Shown: in pieces, positions 5,220-13,400 of the stretch
Position numbering within the stretch: the first letter of the stretch is position 1
Layout of the letters: each line of letters begins with the position of its first letter
Source: an uncultured Acidobacteriota bacterium
GTDB lineage: Bacteria > Acidobacteriota > Terriglobia > Bryobacterales > Bryobacteraceae
Reading direction: 5' to 3'
Assembly (NCBI GenBank): GCA_937952345.1
Contig: CALFYN010000719.1
Span: 1-14,672 of the forward strand
Length of the DNA stretch: 14,672 nucleotides
Notes under the pieces: model-generated
Database searches by the model: none
Told to the model about the DNA's origin: nothing
What the model saw: only the letters and a program-made list of their open reading frames with translations
Program-made: the position numbers and the translations under genes

Positions 5220-6836
5220 TTACCCTTTGGGAACTTGATCCCAGGGGACGACGTTGCAGCGTTTGGCCCAGGCGTCCCATTTGGCGGAGAGTTCGGCCAC
5301 CTTTTTCGGGTTGGTTTTGGCGAGGTCGGTGAGTTCGGTGCGGTCGGCGGCGACGTCGTAGAGTTCCCATTTGCCGGGCCAGCGGGAGACGAGTTTCCAT
5401 TTGCCCTGGCGGACGGCTCGATTGCCTTCGTGTTCCCAGAAGATTTCGGCATGGCCGGTGCGCTTGCCGGTTTCGAATACGGGCTTGAGGCTTTTGCCTT
5501 CCATGGGCGTAATGGCGTTGCCCTGGAACGTCTTTGGATATTGGGCCGCGCCGACGTCGACGCAGGTGGCCATGATGTCGATGAGGTGGGCGGTCTCGCT
5601 GTTGAGTCCGCCGGTTTTTTTGATGACGCGAGGCCAGCGGGCGATTAATGGGGAAGAGATGCCGCCTTCGTGGACCCAATGCTTGTAGAGACGGAAGGGT
5701 GTGTTGCTTGCGTTTGCCCAGCCGACGCCGTAGCTTTGATAGGTATCGTAGGGGCCGGGGCGGAGATTGGGGATGTTGCCGTCCTTGACGGGCTTGCCGT
5801 CGCGGGTGGTCTTGGGGACATGGCGGGCGCGGCGGGATTCATCGCGGATGGGGCGGAGTTCCTCGGCGCAACCGCCGTTGTCGGCGAGGAAGAGCACGAG
5901 CGTGTCGTCTTCGATGCCGGTTTCCTTGAGCTTGGCCATGACGCGGCCGATGCCTTGATCCATGCGGTCGACCTGCGCGGCGTAGACTTCCATGCGCTGC
6001 TGCATCCAGTCCTTGTAAGGCTCGTCGGCCCAGGCGGGGACGGAAGGATCGCGCGGAGTGATGGGCCAGCCTTTGTCGACGAGGCCCATGGAGATCATGC
6101 GCTTGTGGCGTTCGGCGCGGAGGGCGTCCCAACCTTGCTTGTAGCGGCCGCGGTATTTGGCGATGTCGGATTCGAGGGCGTGCAGCGGCCAGTGGGGCGA
6201 GGTGTAGGCGAGATAGAGGAAGAAGGGCTCGGGCTTGTTGGCGGCTTCGGCGATGTAAGCGACGGCGTTATCGCTGAGGGCGTCGGTGTAGTAGTAATTG
6301 GGCTTGTCGGGGGCGATGGGCGTGTTGTCGCGGGTGAGGGTGGCGGGATCGTAGAAGCTGCCGGCGCCGTGGATGGTGCCGTAGTATTTGTCGTAGCCGC
6401 GCTGGAGGGGCCAGTTGTGTTTGGAATCGGTGACCGGGGTGACGTGCCACTTGCCGGACATGTAGGTGCGGTAGCCGGCGGATTTGAGGACTTGGGCGAT
6501 GGTGACGCACTGCTTGTTGAGATCGCCGCGGTAGGCGGGGAGTTTGCGGTCTTCCATCATGTGGCCGATGCCGGCCTGGTGGGGGTAGAGGCCGGTCATG
6601 AGGGTGGCTCGGGTGGGGCAGCAACGGGCGTTGTTGTAGAACTGTGTGAAGCGGATGCCGCCTTTGGCGAGGGCGTTGAGGTTGGGTGTGGCGATCTCGC
6701 CTCCGTAGCAGCCGATGTCGGAAAAGCCCATGTCATCGGCCATGATGAGGATGATGTTGGGGCGGCGGGTGGAGGTGGTTTGGGCCGCTGCTGCCGCGGC
6801 GGCGGATTGCATGAAAAGGCGGCGGGAAATTGACAT
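5220..6836 (-). CDS. Exported arylsulfatase (sulfatase family, formylglycine type)
   Basis: This 538-residue protein hydrolyses sulfate esters, probably from polysaccharides or other organic sulfates, in the periplasm or outside. The family site C-x-P-x-R is present as CCPTR (72-76), where C72 would be oxidised to formylglycine by a maturase not present in this window. Metal ligands are visible as DD at 34-35 in IILIMADDMG and DN at 318-319 in FLADNGG. KWH (128-130) and PHWP (213-216) supply the conserved active-site Lys and His. KHWVHEGG and PLIARWP near the C-terminal third are typical. The N terminus (SRRLFMQSAAAAAAAQ) looks like a Tat or Sec signal. No strong Shine-Dalgarno precedes the ATG. 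The natural substrate cannot be deduced. Confidence 0.95.
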   Translation of the reverse strand: MSISRRLFMQSAAAAAAAQTTSTRRPNIILIMADDMGFSDIGCYGGEIATPNLNALAKGGIRFTQFYNNARCCPTRATLMTGLYPHQAGIGHMMEDRKLPAYRGDLNKQCVTIAQVLKSAGYRTYMSGKWHVTPVTDSKHNWPLQRGYDKYYGTIHGAGSFYDPATLTRDNTPIAPDKPNYYYTDALSDNAVAYIAEAANKPEPFFLYLAYTSPHWPLHALESDIAKYRGRYKQGWDALRAERHKRMISMGLVDKGWPITPRDPSVPAWADEPYKDWMQQRMEVYAAQVDRMDQGIGRVMAKLKETGIEDDTLVLFLADNGGCAEELRPIRDESRRARHVPKTTRDGKPVKDGNIPNLRPGPYDTYQSYGVGWANASNTPFRLYKHWVHEGGISSPLIARWPRVIKKTGGLNSETAHLIDIMATCVDVGAAQYPKTFQGNAITPMEGKSLKPVFETGKRTGHAEIFWEHEGNRAVRQGKWKLVSRWPGKWELYDVAADRTELTDLAKTNPKKVAELSAKWDAWAKRCNVVPWDQVPKG

Positions 6837-6864
6837 CGAAACCGCTACTGTATCACGGGGGCTG

Positions 6865-6873
6865 TGGTATATT
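6865..6873 (+). promoter_or_regulatory. Extended -10 element for tRNA-His
   Basis: TGG followed by TATATT (6868-6873) forms an extended -10 ending 13 bases before the mature tRNA 5' end. No convincing -35 lies at 16-18 bp, which extended -10 promoters can do without. TTGACA at 6830-6835 is too far upstream to be its -35 and lies over the sulfatase start codon. Confidence 0.5.
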
Positions 6874-6886
6874 GAAGGGGTAGTGC

Positions 6887-6963
6887 GGTGGGTATAGCTC
6901 AGTCGGTAGAGCGCTGGATTGTGGTTCCAGATGTCATGGGTTCAAATCCCATTACCCACCCCA
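6887..6963 (+). tRNA. tRNA-His (GTG anticodon)
   Basis: A full cloverleaf can be drawn. The acceptor stem GTGGGTA (6888-6894) pairs perfectly with TACCCAC (6953-6959). The D arm starts with GCTC and closes with GAGC. The anticodon arm is CTGGA-TTGTGGT-TCCAG (6914-6930) with GTG at 6921-6923. The T arm is ATGGG-TTCAAAT-CCCAT. The extra G at position -1 that marks tRNA-His (6887) is encoded and faces discriminator C (6960). CCA is also encoded (6961-6963). It would read histidine codons CAC and CAT. Confidence 0.97.
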
Positions 6964-6991
6964 ACCCTTCCTTTTCTTCCCAGTATCAGTG

Positions 6992-7267
6992 CTAACGATA
7001 TCGTGCCGCAGCGATTGCTTCGCGGCGGCGATCTTCGATCTCATTTGTCAGGATGTGAAACCGACGCCTGCATTCGGCGGCCTCTTCGGTGGTGGCTTTG
7101 CGTCCCGCGGAATACTCCTCGGAGCCGATCTGTTTGGCGAGCTTGCTGTTAATGAGAGTATTGACTCTGAGGCGGAGTTCCTTGTACCAGTGCCGATTTT
7201 CATTCTGCGCCAGGAGGATCTCCTCGGTGCTGTGGCCGGAGAGATCATCAGTCCATGCGGGGGGCAT
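6992..7267 (-). CDS. Small soluble protein of unknown function
   Basis: This 91-residue frame is probably a real gene. It is charged and strongly helical, with no membrane segment or signal peptide: TEEILLAQNENRHWYKELR (14-32), then RVNTLINSKLAKQIGSEEY, and a C-terminal part rich in Arg and Glu (TTEEAAECRRRF, TNEIEDRRREAIAAAR). I recognise no named family. Support comes from its balanced amino acid make-up and from a position that fills the gap between tRNA-His and the divergent bacterioferritin gene; no good Shine-Dalgarno precedes the ATG. It is transcribed towards the tRNA. Confidence 0.55.
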   Translation of the reverse strand: MPPAWTDDLSGHSTEEILLAQNENRHWYKELRLRVNTLINSKLAKQIGSEEYSAGRKATTEEAAECRRRFHILTNEIEDRRREAIAAARYR

Positions 7268-7301
7268 TTCTGTTAGATCGGCAGGACACGGCCGTAGGAA
7301 T

Positions 7302-7311
7302 AGGCATGCCT
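7302..7311. promoter_or_regulatory. Perfect 10-bp palindrome in a divergent intergenic region
   Basis: AGGCATGCCT lies between the small - strand gene and the + strand bacterioferritin gene, 20 bases before the latter's start. It could be an operator for an iron- or redox-responsive regulator, but 10-bp palindromes also occur by chance. Confidence 0.25.
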
Positions 7312-7330
7312 CGGTTGATATGGAGCGATA

Positions 7331-7846
7331 ATGGTGGCCGAGGTCACACTTATGGATCGAACGAAAAGCATTGCACTACTCAATCAGGCCGTGGCCGATG
7401 AGCTACAGGCTGTGCTGCAGTACATGTATTTCCATTTTCACCTGGACGACCAGGGGTTTTCTCCGCTGGCGGCGCTGTTCAAACGGATCGCCATTCAGGA
7501 GATGGGGCACCTGGAGGCGCTGGCCGAGCGCATCCTGTTTTTGAAGGGGGATGTGGAGATGAATCCCGCCGGGCCGGTGGAGAAGATCACGGAACCGGAG
7601 GCGATTGTGGAGAAGGCGAAGGCCATGGAAGCCGATGGGGTGCGCATGTATAACGAGGCGGCGCTGGATTGTTCGGCCAATGCCGATGCGGTGTCGAAGC
7701 AGCTTTTTGAGCGGCTGGTGGGGGATGAAGAGATGCACTATGACCAGTTCGATAAGCAGCACGATAACATCAAGCGGTTCGGGCTGAGCTACCTGGCTCT
7801 GCAATCGTTCCAGGCGGGCGGCGAAGCCCCGGGCGGCGAGGCCTGA
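7331..7846 (+). CDS. bfr: Bacterioferritin-like ferritin-family protein
   Basis: This 171-residue protein is a four-helix diiron protein of the bacterioferritin type, which oxidises Fe2+ and stores iron in a 24-subunit shell in the cytoplasm. Ferroxidase ligands are visible: E24 in DELQAVLQY, E57 and H60 in QEMGH, E100 in the third helix (MEADGVRMYNEA) and E133 with H136 in DEEMHYDQF. M58, between E57 and H60, is at the position of the haem ligand in bacterioferritin, so haem binding is plausible. ERILFLKGDVEM matches the family motif after helix B. The ATG at 7331 has GGAG at 7322-7325; an in-frame ATG at 7352 is an alternative. Its stop overlaps the next start in TGATG. A relative in the wider ferritin-like family cannot be excluded. 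Confidence 0.85.
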   Translation: MVAEVTLMDRTKSIALLNQAVADELQAVLQYMYFHFHLDDQGFSPLAALFKRIAIQEMGHLEALAERILFLKGDVEMNPAGPVEKITEPEAIVEKAKAMEADGVRMYNEAALDCSANADAVSKQLFERLVGDEEMHYDQFDKQHDNIKRFGLSYLALQSFQAGGEAPGGEA

Positions 7847-8637
7847 TGTTGCTGGGGCGGCGAACGTTTCTGGGAGCGGCATCGGCGGCATCGCTGGTGG
7901 CCGCTCCTCCGTCCGGGTTGCGGTGGATTGCGCATCGGGGCGGGGTGGTGGACAAACGGTACTCGGAGAACAGCCCTGCGTCGCTGGAGGCGGCGGTGCG
8001 GGCGGGGTATTGGATGATTGAATCGGATATTCGGGAGACGAAAGACGGGCGGATTATCACGCATCACGATCCGGATTTTGAACGATTTTACGGGGATGGG
8101 CGGAAGGTGGCGGATTTGACGTTTGCCGAGGTGCGGCGATTGCGGGCGCAGCCGGGGGGGACGGCTCCGATGACGTTCGCGGAGTTGGTGGATGCGTGCC
8201 AGGGACGGTTGCGGTTGATGCTGGATACGAAGGAGCCGGCGCATGCGGCGGCGTTTTATCGGGAGATGGAGCGGGAGTTGCGGCGGGGGGATCTGCTGCG
8301 TTCGGCGTATGTGATTGGGACGGAGGAATCGCGGCAGTATTTTCATGGGAAGGCGAAGGTGGGGGTGACGTTCGCGCGGCTGCGGGAAGCGGTGGGGGCG
8401 CGGGAGAAGGTGGGGGAGTTGTACTTTCTGTTTGAGTGGGGGAAGACGCTGACGGCGGAACAGGTTCGGTTTGCGCAGGGGCAGGGCGTGACGGTAGTGC
8501 CGAGTGTGAATACGTTCCACCACGGCAGCGATATGGAGGAATCGTTGCGGGCGGGCGCGGCGGATATCCGGCGGTTGCGGCCGATGGGGGTGACGGAGTT
8601 TCAGATTGACTCGGTGTACGAGGCGGCGTTTGCGTAG
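7846..8637 (+). CDS. Tat-exported glycerophosphodiester phosphodiesterase
   Basis: This 263-residue protein should hydrolyse glycerophosphodiesters from phospholipid head groups to glycerol 3-phosphate and an alcohol. Conserved residues of the GDPD TIM barrel are present: HRG at 30-32, EN at 41-42, E59 and D61 in IESDIRETKDG, HHDP at 73-76 and the LMLDTKEP strand. The N terminus GRRTFLGAASAASLVAA is a twin-arginine signal followed by a hydrophobic stretch, so the enzyme acts outside the cytoplasm. It overlaps the bacterioferritin stop by one base (TGATG), implying translational coupling. Length is typical of compact bacterial GDPDs. It converges with the TPR gene, 12 bases away. Confidence 0.93.
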   Translation: MLLGRRTFLGAASAASLVAAPPSGLRWIAHRGGVVDKRYSENSPASLEAAVRAGYWMIESDIRETKDGRIITHHDPDFERFYGDGRKVADLTFAEVRRLRAQPGGTAPMTFAELVDACQGRLRLMLDTKEPAHAAAFYREMERELRRGDLLRSAYVIGTEESRQYFHGKAKVGVTFARLREAVGAREKVGELYFLFEWGKTLTAEQVRFAQGQGVTVVPSVNTFHHGSDMEESLRAGAADIRRLRPMGVTEFQIDSVYEAAFA

Positions 8638-8649
8638 CCAATCCGTTGC

Positions 8650-9597
8650 TCAGTCCTGGGCGGGTGGTTTCAAATCGCGCCAGTGCACCGTTGCCGCGAG
8701 TGATGCGCGGATTTCGCCGGCGCGCTCGGCAGCCTGGCGAGCTTCCGATTTACGTCCAACGCGGCGCAAGACCGAAGCATAGAAGTCGAGTGCTTTCGCC
8801 AGGTCGGGGTGCATCTTCCCCAAGGCTGTTTCCAGGTCTTGAATTGCTTCACGCAGATGACTTGCCGCTGGATGGGGGTGCTTGGCTCGCATCTCCAGTG
8901 CGGCGAGGCTCACAAGGAGGCGGCCGCGCGCGTGCTGGGGGTGCATCGTGTGGATGGCACGCTCGAGAAGGGTGGCTGCTTCGGTCAGGTGGCCCTGTGC
9001 CTCCGCCATCGCGGACAGGTCGCTCCAGGCCAGGGCGGCGACAGAGGCATCACCCAAAGCCAGAGCCTTTTGCTCAGCGAGTTGTGCCTCCTCGTACTTG
9101 CGGCTCTTGATCAGCACGCTGCCCAACAGTTGCCAGTGGCGCGCGTCGCCAGGGGCCATCCGCAGAGCTTCGCGGATGTAATGCTCTGACTTCTTGTATT
9201 CTCCCAGTTCACGGTAAGCCTGGGATGCGTTGACGAGGCCTGCCAATCGGGATCCGGGCTGGTGGGCCAACTGGAGAGCTTTTTCGAAGTAGCCAGTGGC
9301 TTCGCGATATTTGCCGGCGCGGAAGCGAGAGCGGCCCAAAGCATCGAGGATCCCGGCTAGTTGAGCTGGGCTCACCTTGTCGGATTCGGCGCTGCGCAGA
9401 GACTGGCGCAGATCGCGCGCCGCCTCCTCGGCCATGCCGTGGCGCAGTTTTTCTTCACCGGAGTTGTAGAGGGCCAGCCAATCAGAAGCCAGCCCTTGCG
9501 ATGACAGGATTACGAGATGCAGTAGTGACCGCCGGATGGATTGGGGTATCATGCGTCGAAGGCTCTTGCGGACAGTGTTCCGCCCGGTGAGCCGCAC
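8650..9597 (-). CDS. Exported TPR-repeat protein
   Basis: This protein of up to 315 residues is built of tetratricopeptide repeats, helical pairs that bind other proteins. Repeat signatures include LDALGRSRFRAGKYREATGY, NASQAYRELGEYKKSEHYI, LGSVLIKSRKYEEAQLAEQK and LSAMAEAQGHLTEAATLLER, with further units to the C terminus. Near the start is a membrane or signal segment (LLHLVILSSQGLAS). A GTG at 9595-9597 gives the longest form; an ATG at 9550-9552 (MIPQSIRRSLLHLVILSSQG) gives a cleaner signal peptide and is equally likely. No catalytic domain is seen. It is divergent from the winged-helix/propeller gene, so the two may be controlled together. Confidence 0.8.
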   Translation of the reverse strand: MRLTGRNTVRKSLRRMIPQSIRRSLLHLVILSSQGLASDWLALYNSGEEKLRHGMAEEAARDLRQSLRSAESDKVSPAQLAGILDALGRSRFRAGKYREATGYFEKALQLAHQPGSRLAGLVNASQAYRELGEYKKSEHYIREALRMAPGDARHWQLLGSVLIKSRKYEEAQLAEQKALALGDASVAALAWSDLSAMAEAQGHLTEAATLLERAIHTMHPQHARGRLLVSLAALEMRAKHPHPAASHLREAIQDLETALGKMHPDLAKALDFYASVLRRVGRKSEARQAAERAGEIRASLAATVHWRDLKPPAQD

Positions 9598-9608
9598 GGC
9601 AATGAATG

Positions 9609-9640
9609 GAATCTGAATCGACCTTCAGATTCTTCTGAAG
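9609..9640. promoter_or_regulatory. Nested inverted repeats in the divergent control region
   Basis: GAATCTGAA (9609-9617) and TTCAGATTC (9624-9632) form a perfect 9-bp inverted repeat with a 6-base spacer. CTTCAGA (9623-9629) and TCTGAAG (9634-9640) form a second perfect repeat with a 4-base spacer. Both use the same middle arm, so three TCTGAA-type half-sites alternate. The array ends where the -35 of the + strand gene would lie (-10 candidate TATGAT at 9659-9664) and 12 bases from the GTG start of the - strand TPR gene. This layout suits an operator controlling both genes, or two mutually exclusive RNA hairpins. Confidence 0.55.
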
Positions 9641-9676
9641 ATGCGGTAAGTGGTTCATTATGATAGGCGAAGGGTT

Positions 9677-11833
9677 ATGTTTCGCTTTGGTTCCTTCGTG
9701 CTCGATCCGCGTGGACCGCAGTTGTCGCAGAACGGCCAACCGCTGAAGATCGAGAAGATTCCGTTGGAGATTCTGATCCTCCTGGTGCGCCGGCGGGGGC
9801 AGGTGGTTTCGCGGGACGAAATTGCGGAGGCGGTGTGGGGCCGGGACAAGTTTGTGGAGGCGGCGGACGGAATCAACACCGGGATACGGAAGATCCGGCG
9901 GGCGCTCGAGGACAGCGTGGAGGAACCACGCTACATTGGCACGGTAGTCGGACGGGGGTACCGGTTTTTGGGAGAGGTGCAGGAGGAGGCGGAAGAGACT
10001 CGGGCGGAACCGGCCGCGCCGCCGTCGCCGTGGCGGCTCAGGCTCGTTCCGGCTTTGGTGGTGATTGCCGCGATCTTTGCCGCGGGCGCGTTTGTGGTTC
10101 GCCAGACCTCCGGCCCCCCGCCGCTGGTTCGTTTGGATCGCCTCACGGACGACTCGGGATCTACCGGATGGCCAGATATTTCGCCGGACGGGAAAATGCT
10201 GGCGTATGCGAGTAACCGGGCGGATCCGGATAACCTCGACATTTACATCCAGCCAGTGGCCGGGCGCAAGGCGATCCGGCTCACGGACCATCCGGCTCGC
10301 GACGTCTTTCCTGTCATATCGCCGAAGGGGGACCGCATCGCTTTTGAATCCTACCGTGATCCTCCCGGAGTCTACGTGGTGCCATTGCTGGGAGGCGAAG
10401 CGCAGCTTCTGGCGAAAGGGGGCGCACGGCCGCGCTTTTCCCCCGACGGCCAATGGATCGCCTATCTCCGAGTGGAGAAGTCGGGCGGCGGTTCGCTGCG
10501 TTCCGACAACATCGGAGCTGGGGGATGGAGTACGTGGATCATTCCGGCGGCGGGTGGAGAGCCGCGGGCACTGCGGCCGGAATTGAAGGCCGGCAATCCC
10601 GTTTGGGCGAATAACGACCTCCTCATTCTCACCGGTGAGGACGCGCAAGGCAAGGTGGACTGGTGGCTTACTCCAAAGGACGGGAGTTGGACACGGCAAC
10701 TGGGTGTATTCGACATGTTGCTGAAGCGGCCAGACGACTTCACCCGGGTATGGCGCCAATGGACGCCTGCCTATGTGGAAGACCACAGCGTCGTATTCAG
10801 CGCGCGGTCGCGCGACAGTTCGAACTTATGGCGTTTGCGATTTGACCGGGATTGGAACATGATTCTGCCTCCCGAGCGAATGACGATGATGAGCGACCAC
10901 GTACGTGACCCGTCCGCTTCGGCGAGCGGGCGAATCGCGGCCGCCGTCAGGAACCGCTTGATCGCGGTCTTTGAGGTTCCACTCGATACGAATGGGGGAG
11001 TGGTAACGGGCGAGCCGCGCCGGTTGACGAAGAGCAGGTTCTCATCGCAGTTTGCCAGTGTATCGCTGGACGGTACCCAGGTCTTGTATACCTCTTGGCG
11101 GGACAGCGACCGCCCCGATATCTATGTGCTCAACCGGACGACTGGCCAGGAGCGGCAACTCTCCGCCACGCCGGATGAGAACGAATCCTTTCCGCGCTTC
11201 ACTCGAGACGGGAAGTCCATCGTGTATCAGTACTACACGCCAGCCAAACAAGCGGTGCGCCGGATGGACCTGGCCGGCAATGAGGTGACCACCATCTGCG
11301 AGAAGTGCACTTTCCTGGATGAAACCGCCGATGGCCGCTCCTACCTCTACGCCACTTCACAGGATCGAATGCTCTTCCGTAGTTTCCAGGGCGGGCCGGC
11401 GACCGAGCCGGTGCTCGATGGATCGTACGGTGTGGTTACGAACGGCCGCCTGGATCCCTCTAACCGATGGCTCGCCTTTGTGGGCGCGAAGAAGGGAGAT
11501 TCGGAGTTTCGAGTCTACGCCGTTCGTTTTCAGCCGGGGGGGCGCCTGTCCCGGCGGAGTTGGATCGATCTTGGACCGGGACTGACGCCCCTCTGGTCCC
11601 CTAACGGCGAGTGGATCTACTTCGATGACCGGCATGGCGCATTCCGTTGCCTGTGGCGTCAGCGCTTCGATCCCATCGCGGGGACACCTGTTGGCGACCG
11701 GGCGGTGGTGGCGCATGTTCACGGAGACGGCAAGTTGATCACCGGGGTTGAACTGGCGGATCGTGGCGTGGCGCGCGACCGCATCATCTATTCAGTACTC
11801 GAGGAAACCTCGAACATCTGGCTGATGCAGTGA
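9677..11833 (+). CDS. Membrane-anchored winged-helix regulator with TolB-like beta-propeller
   Basis: From the ATG at 9677 this protein has 718 residues. Residues 1-100 form an OmpR/CadC-type winged-helix DNA-binding domain: FGSFVLD, then LEILILLVRRRGQVVSRDEI, INTGIRKIRRAL and IGTVVGRGYRFLG. A single membrane helix follows at about 121-141. The rest is a periplasmic beta-propeller with PD40/TolB-type blades, seen in SPDGKMLAYASN, SPKGDRIAFES, SPDGQWIAYLR, SPNGEWIYFDD and similar units. This one-component architecture is common in Acidobacteria and probably senses something outside the membrane and acts directly on DNA. The 9677 start was chosen over an upstream GTG (9650) because it begins at the domain edge and has GAAGGG just before it. 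Target genes are unknown; its own upstream region contains an operator-like repeat. Confidence 0.92.
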   Translation: MFRFGSFVLDPRGPQLSQNGQPLKIEKIPLEILILLVRRRGQVVSRDEIAEAVWGRDKFVEAADGINTGIRKIRRALEDSVEEPRYIGTVVGRGYRFLGEVQEEAEETRAEPAAPPSPWRLRLVPALVVIAAIFAAGAFVVRQTSGPPPLVRLDRLTDDSGSTGWPDISPDGKMLAYASNRADPDNLDIYIQPVAGRKAIRLTDHPARDVFPVISPKGDRIAFESYRDPPGVYVVPLLGGEAQLLAKGGARPRFSPDGQWIAYLRVEKSGGGSLRSDNIGAGGWSTWIIPAAGGEPRALRPELKAGNPVWANNDLLILTGEDAQGKVDWWLTPKDGSWTRQLGVFDMLLKRPDDFTRVWRQWTPAYVEDHSVVFSARSRDSSNLWRLRFDRDWNMILPPERMTMMSDHVRDPSASASGRIAAAVRNRLIAVFEVPLDTNGGVVTGEPRRLTKSRFSSQFASVSLDGTQVLYTSWRDSDRPDIYVLNRTTGQERQLSATPDENESFPRFTRDGKSIVYQYYTPAKQAVRRMDLAGNEVTTICEKCTFLDETADGRSYLYATSQDRMLFRSFQGGPATEPVLDGSYGVVTNGRLDPSNRWLAFVGAKKGDSEFRVYAVRFQPGGRLSRRSWIDLGPGLTPLWSPNGEWIYFDDRHGAFRCLWRQRFDPIAGTPVGDRAVVAHVHGDGKLITGVELADRGVARDRIIYSVLEETSNIWLMQ

Positions 11834-11845
11834 GGCAATGAAGGC

Positions 11846-12904
11846 TTACTGCGGGACGGCGGCCATCCAATAGCCGGGGCGCGTGCGGACTTCGTAGCCC
11901 TTCTTGCGCACTTCAATGCGGATGGTGTGCCAGCCGCCTTCGAGCCGTGTGCCGGGGTTGTAGCTGATGAGGTAGTGGCTGTGCAGCTCCTCGCCGATTT
12001 TGGAGATGGCGTCTTCGAGGGCGCGCTGGGTGACGAAGCCGAATTCGCGGCCGCCGGTGTATTTGGTCATCACTTCGGCGGGGTTGGAGACGAAGATCGA
12101 CTTAGCCTGGCGGAAGATTTCGACGAATGCGGGAAGGACGTTGCCGGTGCCGGTGTATTGCGCGGCGGTGGTCGGTGTGGCTGAGCCGCCCATGGGCATG
12201 TGGCGCGCCGAGGGGGGAATGGGATCGGGGCGCGGGACCGGGGTTTTGGCGGTGAGTGTGTTGAGGAAGCGGCTCATGTTCACCGTGTAGACGAGCACGT
12301 TGCGGACTTCGGCTTCGAGCAGTGTGTCGCGGAGGCGGCCTTCACTGCCTTTGTCGCGCGTTTCGCTGATCAGCAGCAGCACGCGGCGGCGCTCCTTGGG
12401 ACGGCGGCCGAGCATGCGGACGGCTTCCATCAGCGCGTCGATCTGGCGGGCGCTGGAACTGCCGGGGTTGATGGATTCGAGGGCTTTGGTCACCTTGGCG
12501 CTGTCGGAGGTGAAATCCTGCATGACGCGGATGCGGTGATCGAAGGCCATGACGGCTACCTGGCCCTGCTCGCCGACGACGAGGTTTTCGAGCAGCGGGG
12601 CGATCTTCCTGATTTTGGGCAGGACTTGATCGGTGACGCCGTCGGCCTGGACGACGAGGACGACGTCGATGGGCTGAAAGGCGACGTCCATTTTGAATTC
12701 CTGCGGCTTGTCGTTGTCGTAGACGACGAAGTCCGGCGGCATGAGGCCGTTGACGAAGTTGCCGTCCTTGTCGACGACGACCGTGGGCGCGACGACGACT
12801 TGCGTGTCCACGCGGATGACGGTGTTCGGTTCCTGGGCGAAGGCCATCGCGGCGATGGCAAGGAATACTGCCGGTTTGTGTAGCACTGTAATGTAAGATG
12901 CCAT
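11846..12904 (-). CDS. VWFA-related acidobacterial-type protein, exported
   Basis: This 352-residue protein matches the VWFA-related family widespread in Acidobacteria. It has a signal peptide ending at about FAQ (22-24), then the family's N-terminal strand region (VDTQVVVAPTVVVDKDGNFV), a DFVVYDNDKPQEF motif, a von Willebrand A-like fold (about 80-310) and the ending SHYLISYNPG to KGYEVRTRPGYW. The usual metal site D-x-S-x-S is replaced by QADGV at 86-90, so metal-dependent ligand binding is doubtful. GGAAGG just upstream of the ATG supports the start. It lies 16 bases after the mogA-like gene and is probably the last gene of the Moco operon. Its function is unknown; VWA domains usually mediate protein-protein contacts. 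Confidence 0.88.
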   Translation of the reverse strand: MASYITVLHKPAVFLAIAAMAFAQEPNTVIRVDTQVVVAPTVVVDKDGNFVNGLMPPDFVVYDNDKPQEFKMDVAFQPIDVVLVVQADGVTDQVLPKIRKIAPLLENLVVGEQGQVAVMAFDHRIRVMQDFTSDSAKVTKALESINPGSSSARQIDALMEAVRMLGRRPKERRRVLLLISETRDKGSEGRLRDTLLEAEVRNVLVYTVNMSRFLNTLTAKTPVPRPDPIPPSARHMPMGGSATPTTAAQYTGTGNVLPAFVEIFRQAKSIFVSNPAEVMTKYTGGREFGFVTQRALEDAISKIGEELHSHYLISYNPGTRLEGGWHTIRIEVRKKGYEVRTRPGYWMAAVPQ

Positions 12905-12920
12905 GGTCGATCCTTCCGTT

Positions 12921-13400
12921 TCAGTGGCCGGTTCGGCCTTCCAGCAGGTCCACGATGTGCGGTACCAATTTCACGATAGCATTGAGCGATTCGAGCGCGC
13001 CTTTGGGAGAGCCGGGGACGCAGACGATGAGGGTGTGGGCGCGGGTCGCGCCGAGGCTGCGGGAGAGGGAGGCGAGCGGAGTGGCCTTGAGTCCTTCGGC
13101 GCGCATTTGTTCGCCGAGTCCGGGGATTTCCTTGTGCATGACGTCGCGGAGGGCTTCGGGGGTGACGTCGCGGGCGGCGACGCCGGTGCCTCCGGTGGCG
13201 ATGACGAAGTTGGCGGCGCCGCTGTCGGCGATTTCGGAGAGGCGGGTGGCGATGCGGCGGCGGTCGTCGGGGAGGATTTCGCGGGTGACGACGCTCCAGC
13301 CGAGTTCGGCCATGCGGGCGGCGAGGGCGGGTCCGGATATGTCTTCGCGCGTGCCTTCGAAGGACGAGTCGCTGATGGTGAGGACGGCGGCGCGGATCAT
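12921..13400 (-). CDS. mog: Molybdopterin adenylyltransferase, MogA/MoaB family
   Basis: This 159-residue protein should activate molybdopterin by adenylylation, priming it for molybdenum insertion by MoeA. Motifs of the family are clear: LTISDSSFEG (7-16), D20, the nucleotide-binding TGGTG (69-73), RDVTPEA (77-83), LSRS (112-115) and PGSPKGA (129-135). It overlaps moaC in ATGA (13397-13400). Length agrees with short MogA/MoaB proteins. MogA and MoaB are hard to separate by sequence; since moeA and moaC share the operon, a MogA role is likely. Confidence 0.9.
   Translation of the reverse strand: MIRAAVLTISDSSFEGTREDISGPALAARMAELGWSVVTREILPDDRRRIATRLSEIADSGAANFVIATGGTGVAARDVTPEALRDVMHKEIPGLGEQMRAEGLKATPLASLSRSLGATRAHTLIVCVPGSPKGALESLNAIVKLVPHIVDLLEGRTGH

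Noticed and set aside
5670..6833. A 387-codon open frame on the + strand
   Set aside because: It lies entirely antisense to the arylsulfatase, whose active-site motifs are intact. The translation is Gly/Val/Ala/Asp-rich, as expected from the reverse frame of a GC-rich gene.
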